NCBI RefSeq assembly: GCF_030818075.1
Contig: NZ_JAUSZZ010000001.1
Span: 372,001-436,000, forward strand
Length of the DNA stretch: 64,000 nt
Reading direction: 5' to 3'
Origin: Microbacterium proteolyticum
GTDB taxonomy: Bacteria; Actinomycetota; Actinomycetes; Actinomycetales; Microbacteriaceae
The translations under genes and the position numbers were made by a program. This document shows, in pieces, positions 59,795-64,000 of this stretch (positions are counted from its first letter, which is position 1; every line of letters starts with the position of its first letter). A model generated the notes under the pieces. It did not search any database. It was not told where the DNA came from and worked only from the letters and a program-made list of their open reading frames with translations.

Positions 59795-60508
59795 GTGACC
59801 GACGAGCGCGCCCCCGACCAGGACGCGCTCATCGACCGCATCCGGCATCTCTGGCGGGCGGATGCCGAGACGCTTCCCTCCGAGCCCCGCCTGGCCGAGC
59901 TCACCGGCGCGAGCCGCAACTCGGTGCGCGAGGCGCTGATCCGCCTCGAGGAGCGCGGGTACGTGCACCGCACCCAGGGCGCGCGCACCTCGCCCAACCG
60001 GCGGCTCCCCGGCGTCGGCCGACGCATCGACGAGCAGTTCGATCACTCCCTCTCGATCCGCGCGGCGGGCTACGAGCCCACCCTCGAGGTCGTCGCGGCC
60101 AAGCGCGTGACCCTCGATGCCGGTGACGATCGCTACGACGACCTCCCCGATGGCACCGCGGTCCTGCGCACGCGCAAGATGTGGCGGGTCGACGGCGCGC
60201 CCTACGCCCTCGCCGAAGATCTCGTGCCGCTCCCCGACGACGTAGACCTCGACCCGCGGCGGCCGGTGTTCGACCTCGCGGAGGCGGCCAACGGCATCCG
60301 GGTCGCGTGGGAGACGCTGTGGATCGGTGCCATCGCCCTCGACGCGGCTCGGGCGGAGGTCTTGGATGCCGAGCCCGGTACGCCCGTGATCGAGATGACG
60401 TATTGCGGGTACGGCGCCGACGACCGCATCGGGTACTGGTCGCGCGAGGTGCAGCTGGCCGCGCCCGCGGGTCTGCGTAACGCGCTGATCCGACGCGTGC
60501 GGTCCTGA
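59795..60508 (+). CDS. GntR-family regulator with UTRA-type effector domain
   Basis: 237 residues. The winged helix (LIDRIRHLW; PRLAELTGASRNSVREALIRLEERGYV) is at residues 10-65; the effector part (VLRTRKMWRVDGAPYALAEDLVPL; VIEMTYCGYGADD) fits a UTRA-like HutC fold. GTG 59795 with TAGCGT 6 nt upstream. A site matching GntR operators lies upstream of the next genes at 61001-61015, so it probably controls them. Confidence 0.85.
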   Translation: MTDERAPDQDALIDRIRHLWRADAETLPSEPRLAELTGASRNSVREALIRLEERGYVHRTQGARTSPNRRLPGVGRRIDEQFDHSLSIRAAGYEPTLEVVAAKRVTLDAGDDRYDDLPDGTAVLRTRKMWRVDGAPYALAEDLVPLPDDVDLDPRRPVFDLAEAANGIRVAWETLWIGAIALDAARAEVLDAEPGTPVIEMTYCGYGADDRIGYWSREVQLAAPAGLRNALIRRVRS

Positions 60509-60550
60509 CGCTCCGTCGGTCTCCCCCTCCCACGGGGGTGGTCTCGCGCT

Positions 60551-60832
60551 GACTTGCGCCATCTGCACGCGAAAAGGCCTCGACCGCGTACATACGGCGC
60601 AAGTCACCCCGACGCCGCCGCCGTGACTCGCGGCACATGCACGCGAGAAAGCCTCGACCGCGTACATACGGCGCAAGTCACCCAGACGCCGCCGCCGTGA
60701 CTCGCGGCATATGCACGCGGAAAGGCCTCGACCGCGTACATACGGCGCAAGTCACCCAGACGCCGCCGCCGTGACTCGCGGCATATGCACGCGAAAAAGC
60801 CTCGACCGCGTACATACGGCCGAAGTCACCGG
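60551..60832. repeat. 74-bp tandem repeat, about 3.7 units
   Basis: TGCACGCG occurs at 60564, 60638, 60712 and 60786, exactly 74 bp apart. Each unit contains TGCACGCG, CTCGACCGCGTACATACGG, GCGCAAGTCAC and GTGACTCGCGGCA; GCGCAAGTCAC and GTGACTCGCGGC are inverted relative to each other, so each unit can fold. It occupies most of the 541-bp gap 60509-61049; 74 is not a multiple of three, so it is not coding. Confidence 0.9.
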
Positions 60833-61000
60833 TGGCGCGGACGACCCAAGTCACCGGGGATGCGGCGGGCCGACGTCGGGTGCCCGCACGGAGCCCGCAC
60901 CCGGCGGCGTCCGTACGCCCCACGTCAGCGGGAGGGGCGCGAGGGCACGGGTTTCAGGCACGTAAAGGGACGGTGACGATGTTCGCCCTGCTGGTCGAGA

Positions 61001-61015
61001 ACTTGTTGGACAAGT
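61001..61015. promoter_or_regulatory. GntR-type operator ACTTGTTGGACAAGT
   Basis: A perfect palindrome ACTTGT-TGG-ACAAGT, with the same half-sites as the Bacillus subtilis gnt operator (ACTTGT/ACAAGT). TACGCT, 3 nt further on at 61018-61023, could be the -10. It lies 35 bp before the ATG of the ureidoglycolate-lyase-like gene. Confidence 0.65.
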
Positions 61016-61049
61016 GTACGCTCGCCTCACCCGACGAAAGCGAGCTGTC

Positions 61050-61544
61050 ATGCCCGAGACACTCACCCCCCATCGCCTCACCTCGGAGATCGTCAGCCCG
61101 GAGGCGTTCGAACCCTATGGCGTAACGCTGACCCCGATGAAGGACGGCACCCCCTTCACCGCCGAAGAGGCCGTGCTCGACGTGTCGAACGGCATCCCGC
61201 GCTTCTACCTCATGCACCTCGAAGACAAGCCCGCGGAGTTCGTCCGCGTCACGCGGCACCTCGAGACGACGCAGACGCTCCTGTCGGTCGGCGACGTCGA
61301 GTGGACCATCGCGGTAGCCGCACCGGGCATCGACGAGCCCACACTCGACGACCTGCGCGCCTTCCGCATCCCCCCGCGCACCGCGATCACCCTGCGCAAG
61401 GGCACATGGCACGCGGGCCCCTTCTTCGCCGAGCCGAGCATGGACTTCGTCAACCTCGAACTCGACGACACCAACGTCATCGACCACCACAACCACCGCC
61501 TCGACGACGCCTACGGGGTGCGCGTCGTGATCGACGCGCAGTGA
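61050..61544 (+). CDS. Ureidoglycolate lyase-like protein
   Basis: 164 residues, cupin-like fold of the AllA family: LTSEIVSPEAFEPYGV, GDVEWTIAVAAPG, FRIPPRTAITLRKGTWHAGPFF and NLELDDTNVIDHHNH. AllA releases urea from ureidoglycolate in purine breakdown, but no other allantoin gene lies nearby. ATG 61050 with GAAAGCGAG weakly upstream. Coupled to the flavoprotein (GTGA overlap). Confidence 0.82.
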   Translation: MPETLTPHRLTSEIVSPEAFEPYGVTLTPMKDGTPFTAEEAVLDVSNGIPRFYLMHLEDKPAEFVRVTRHLETTQTLLSVGDVEWTIAVAAPGIDEPTLDDLRAFRIPPRTAITLRKGTWHAGPFFAEPSMDFVNLELDDTNVIDHHNHRLDDAYGVRVVIDAQ

Positions 61545-62995
61545 GCGTGCTCACCGCCCTTCCCGACGCCTCGTCGCGTCTCGCCGCCCTCGAGCGCGAC
61601 GCGGCGCACCAGGCCGCCCTCAGCGCGGGCGACGGGCGCTCGTGGGTCGCCGCACGAGACGGCGTGCGGCCGGTCGTGATCGTCGGCGCGGGGCAGGCGG
61701 GGCTCGTCCTCGCCCGCGGGCTGCGGCGGCGGGGCATCGACGACGTCGTCGTGCTCGACGCCTCCCCCGCCGACGCCACCGGACCGTGGACCACCTACGC
61801 CCGCATGCACACGCTCCGCACACCGAAAGACATCGCCTGGCCCACCTGGGGCACCCCCGCCGTAAGCCCCCGGGCCTGGTTCGAGGCGGTGTACGGCACC
61901 GAGGCGTGGGAGCGGATCGAGTACTTCCCGACCACCGCGTGGCAGGGCTTCCTGCAGTGGTACCGGCAGGTGTCCGACATCACCGTCGTCCCGTCGACCC
62001 GTGTGACGCGGATGCTGACCACCACGGCAGACGGCCCGATCGAACTGCACCTCGACGGGCCCGACGGGCAGTGGCTGCTGCCCGCGCACCACGTGGTGCT
62101 GGCCACCGGCATCGAAGGGGCCGGAGGTCGCCACCTCCCCGCCCTCCTCGACGGTCTCCCCGCCGAACGGGTGCACCACACGCACGACGACATCGACTTC
62201 GACTCTCTCGCGGACCTGCGGATCGGCATCCTCGGCGCGGGGACGGGCGCTTTCGACAACGCCGCGACAGCCCTCGAACACGGCGCGGCGAGCGTCGACG
62301 TGCACATGCGCCGCCCCGCGATGCCGCAGGTGAGCCCCTACCGGTGGATGGAGTTCGCCGGCCTCATCGAGAACTACGGCTCCTTCGCCGACGCGCAGAA
62401 GTGGGCGTTCAACGTGCACCTGTCGGCGGTCGACCAGCCCGCGACGCAGAATGCCCTGTGGCGCGCGCACGCCTTCGACGGCTTCCGCTTCCTCACGTCG
62501 TCTCCGTGGGAGCGCGTCGAGTGGACGGGCACCGACATCGCGGTCACCACGCCGCACGGCATCCATCGTTACGACGTGGTGTTCGCGGCGACGGGGATCG
62601 TCGCCGATCTCGCGCGCCGACCCGAGCTCGCCGCGGTGGCACCGGATGCCGTGCTGTGGAGCGACCGGCTGACGCCCGAGGCCGTCGCACAGAACCCCGG
62701 TCTGGCCGCCTTCCCCTATCTCGACGACGACTTCGGTCTGGTCAGCCGGAGCGCGCCCGAGCGATCGGCACTGTCGCGCATCCACATGTTCAACCACGGC
62801 GCGCGCATCAGCCAGGGGATGCTGGGCCATCAGATCCCCGGGCTCGTCGGCGGCGCGACCAAGCTCGCCGCGGCGCTGTCACGGCGCCTGTTCGAGCGCG
62901 ACAGCGACGCCCTGCTGGCGGAGTACCTCGCGTACGACGTGCCCGTCGGGGTGCACATCGGCCGCCGCGCGGCAGCGCCTCTTCCCGTGACCTGA
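61541..62995 (+). CDS. FAD/NAD(P)-dependent oxidoreductase
   Basis: 484 residues: VVIVGAGQAGLVLARGLRRRGI (FAD), LRTPKDIAWPTWGTP, HHVVLATGIEG, and the second Rossmann motif IGILGAGTGAFDNAATALEHGA. It looks like a flavoprotein of the ornithine-monooxygenase/pyridine-disulfide type, but the substrate is unknown. GTG 61541 overlaps the AllA-like stop (TGA 61542-61544), so both are expressed together under the GntR-type site. The pair suggests oxidation then lyase steps on an unusual N-containing compound (inference). Confidence 0.82.
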   Translation: MSVLTALPDASSRLAALERDAAHQAALSAGDGRSWVAARDGVRPVVIVGAGQAGLVLARGLRRRGIDDVVVLDASPADATGPWTTYARMHTLRTPKDIAWPTWGTPAVSPRAWFEAVYGTEAWERIEYFPTTAWQGFLQWYRQVSDITVVPSTRVTRMLTTTADGPIELHLDGPDGQWLLPAHHVVLATGIEGAGGRHLPALLDGLPAERVHHTHDDIDFDSLADLRIGILGAGTGAFDNAATALEHGAASVDVHMRRPAMPQVSPYRWMEFAGLIENYGSFADAQKWAFNVHLSAVDQPATQNALWRAHAFDGFRFLTSSPWERVEWTGTDIAVTTPHGIHRYDVVFAATGIVADLARRPELAAVAPDAVLWSDRLTPEAVAQNPGLAAFPYLDDDFGLVSRSAPERSALSRIHMFNHGARISQGMLGHQIPGLVGGATKLAAALSRRLFERDSDALLAEYLAYDVPVGVHIGRRAAAPLPVT

Positions 62996-63219
62996 GGAAC
63001 ACGACGCAGGAGTTCCGGGCTCCAGCCCCAGCGGCCTGCGGCCCGCGAGATCTCCCGCGTTGCGCCCGGCCGGGCTCCCTCGAGCCGACGAGCCCCGGAC
63101 ACTCGACGACCTCGTGCCGTGCAGGGCTGCCGTGGCCCCCGAGCCGGAGTCGCGCCCGCGCGAGCCTCCGGACCCGCGTCGGCGGTGGCGTCTGCGAGGT
63201 CGAGTCACTTAGCACACGG

Positions 63220-63239
63220 GAAAGAAACGCGCTTCTTTC
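63220..63239. promoter_or_regulatory. Palindrome GAAAGAAACG/CGCTTCTTTC upstream of ppsR
   Basis: A 20-bp inverted repeat with one mismatch, 48 bp before the ppsR start. It lies in the only AT-rich part of the 292-bp gap 62996-63287; nothing else in that gap was recognised. Confidence 0.55.
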
Positions 63240-63275
63240 GGTCATAGTGTTCTGAACGACCGGCCATCCTTGCCC

Positions 63276-63281
63276 TAGCGT
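63276..63281 (+). promoter_or_regulatory. -10 box for leaderless ppsR
   Basis: TAGCGT, 6 nt before ATG 63288. Confidence 0.45.
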
Positions 63282-63287
63282 CAACGC

Positions 63288-64000
63288 ATGGTCTCGCCCT
63301 CCGGCGCTTCAGCCGCGCTCACGCCCGCCGTTCCCCCCGCCCCGCGGGCGGACGTGCGTGCGGTGTTCTTCGTGTCCGACAGCACCGGGATCACGGCCGA
63401 GACCCTGGGCAGCGCACTGCTCGCGAACTTCCCGGGCGCCCGCTTCGAGCGCCACACCGTGCCGTTCCTCGGCAGCGTCACCGCCGTGGACGCGGTGGTC
63501 GCCCGCCTCGAGCGCGCCACCGCGGCCGGCGCGGCCCCGATCGTCTTCGCGACGGTGAAGGATGCCGGCATCCGCGCCTGTCTCGCCGACGCCGCCGCGG
63601 TGGTCATCGACCTGCTGGCCGGCCACCTGACCGAGCTCGAGGCCGAGCTCGGCGCCACCGCCGAGACCCGCGCCGGGCAGTATCACGGGCTCGGCGACCT
63701 CGAGCAGTACTTCCGCCGCATGCGGGCCGTGGAGTTCGCGATCGAGCACGACGACGGCCAGAGCGGGCGCGACCTCGCCAGCGCCGACGTCATCATCGTC
63801 GCCCCCTCCCGCTGCGGCAAGACCCCGACCACGATGTACCTCGCGCTGCACTACGGGCTGCTCGTGGCGAACTACCCGCTCACCGACGACGACTTCCCCA
63901 CCGAAGGACTGCCCCGCATCGTCGCCCCGCACGCCGACCGCTGCTTCGGGCTGACGACGACCGCCCTGCGCCTCAGCCAGGTGCGTCACGAAGCGTCGCC
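63288..64000 (+). CDS. ppsR: PEP synthase regulatory protein (partial, 5' end)
   Basis: The first 237 residues are present and the frame is open to the window edge. DUF299/PSRP family: AVFFVSDSTGITAETLGSALL, then VEFAIEHDDGQ and the P-loop VIIVAPSRCGKTPTTMYLAL. The family phosphorylates and dephosphorylates PEP synthase (or pyruvate phosphate dikinase) with ADP and Pi. ATG 63288 with TAGCGT 6 nt upstream. A palindrome at 63220 precedes it. The rest of the gene lies beyond the window. Confidence 0.9.
   Translation, partial: MVSPSGASAALTPAVPPAPRADVRAVFFVSDSTGITAETLGSALLANFPGARFERHTVPFLGSVTAVDAVVARLERATAAGAAPIVFATVKDAGIRACLADAAAVVIDLLAGHLTELEAELGATAETRAGQYHGLGDLEQYFRRMRAVEFAIEHDDGQSGRDLASADVIIVAPSRCGKTPTTMYLALHYGLLVANYPLTDDDFPTEGLPRIVAPHADRCFGLTTTALRLSQVRHEAS

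Noticed and set aside
60551..60832. CRISPR array
   Set aside because: The units are contiguous 74-bp copies with no unique spacers between them and no cas genes nearby.

Overview
The window is high-GC DNA with GTG/TTG starts, leaderless-type starts, frequent ATGA/GTGA gene overlaps and mycothiol-type arsenate reduction. This points to an actinobacterium, most likely Microbacteriaceae (Microbacterium-like). The genus is my inference from gene content and sequence style; no search was run.

Layout. (1) 1-7.7 kb: end of a kinase-like gene, a crcB pair (fluoride export), then an arsenic island: mycothiol-type arsC and an aquaporin leftward, then rightward an ArsR-ArsC fusion, two thioredoxin-type arsC genes, trxB, and beyond a convergent arsR a flavoprotein and arsN1. 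No ArsB or Acr3 pump is visible, so arsenite probably leaves through the aquaporin. (2) 7.76-9.68 kb: a two-gene unit of unknown function, a PIN-GNAT-PUA-like protein overlapping an ASCH protein; this is the best candidate here for an undescribed system. (3) 9.95-12.75 kb: a Tn552/Tn5053-like element (serine resolvase, DD35E transposase, AAA ATPase). (4) 13-21.2 kb: broken acetyltransferase, a small membrane protein, a truncation junction, and a leftward operon under a LacI regulator: two sugar permeases, lipoprotein, ADP-ribosylglycohydrolase, ribokinase and a truncated aldolase. Four copies of a 26-bp palindrome punctuate regions 1-4. (5) 21.5-64 kb: mostly core genome. It contains dispersed purine genes (purF-purM, purD, purC, purS-purQ), topoisomerase IB, stress and transport genes, three small drug- or envelope-related units with PadR or TetR regulators, an frc-like sugar ABC operon with two epimerases and a ROK regulator, BCCT, NCS2 and NhaA transporters, a CelR-controlled beta-glucosidase, a GntR-linked ureidoglycolate-lyase-like/flavoprotein pair, and a partial ppsR at the right edge.

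Quality note. Five genes (resolvase, AAC-like acetyltransferase, secreted protein, ROK regulator, purQ) each need exactly one base removed to restore a full-length family-like protein. The shared direction suggests insertion errors in the assembly rather than five independent pseudogenes.

Regulation is readable at several places: CATAGA-N6-TCTATG ArsR sites, a TTGGAAAC-type LacI site, CGCGATATATCGCG PadR sites, a TTGACT/AGTCAA TetR site, a TGGGAGCGCTCCCA CelR box, an ACTTGT/ACAAGT GntR site, and many TANNNT boxes 6-7 nt before start codons.
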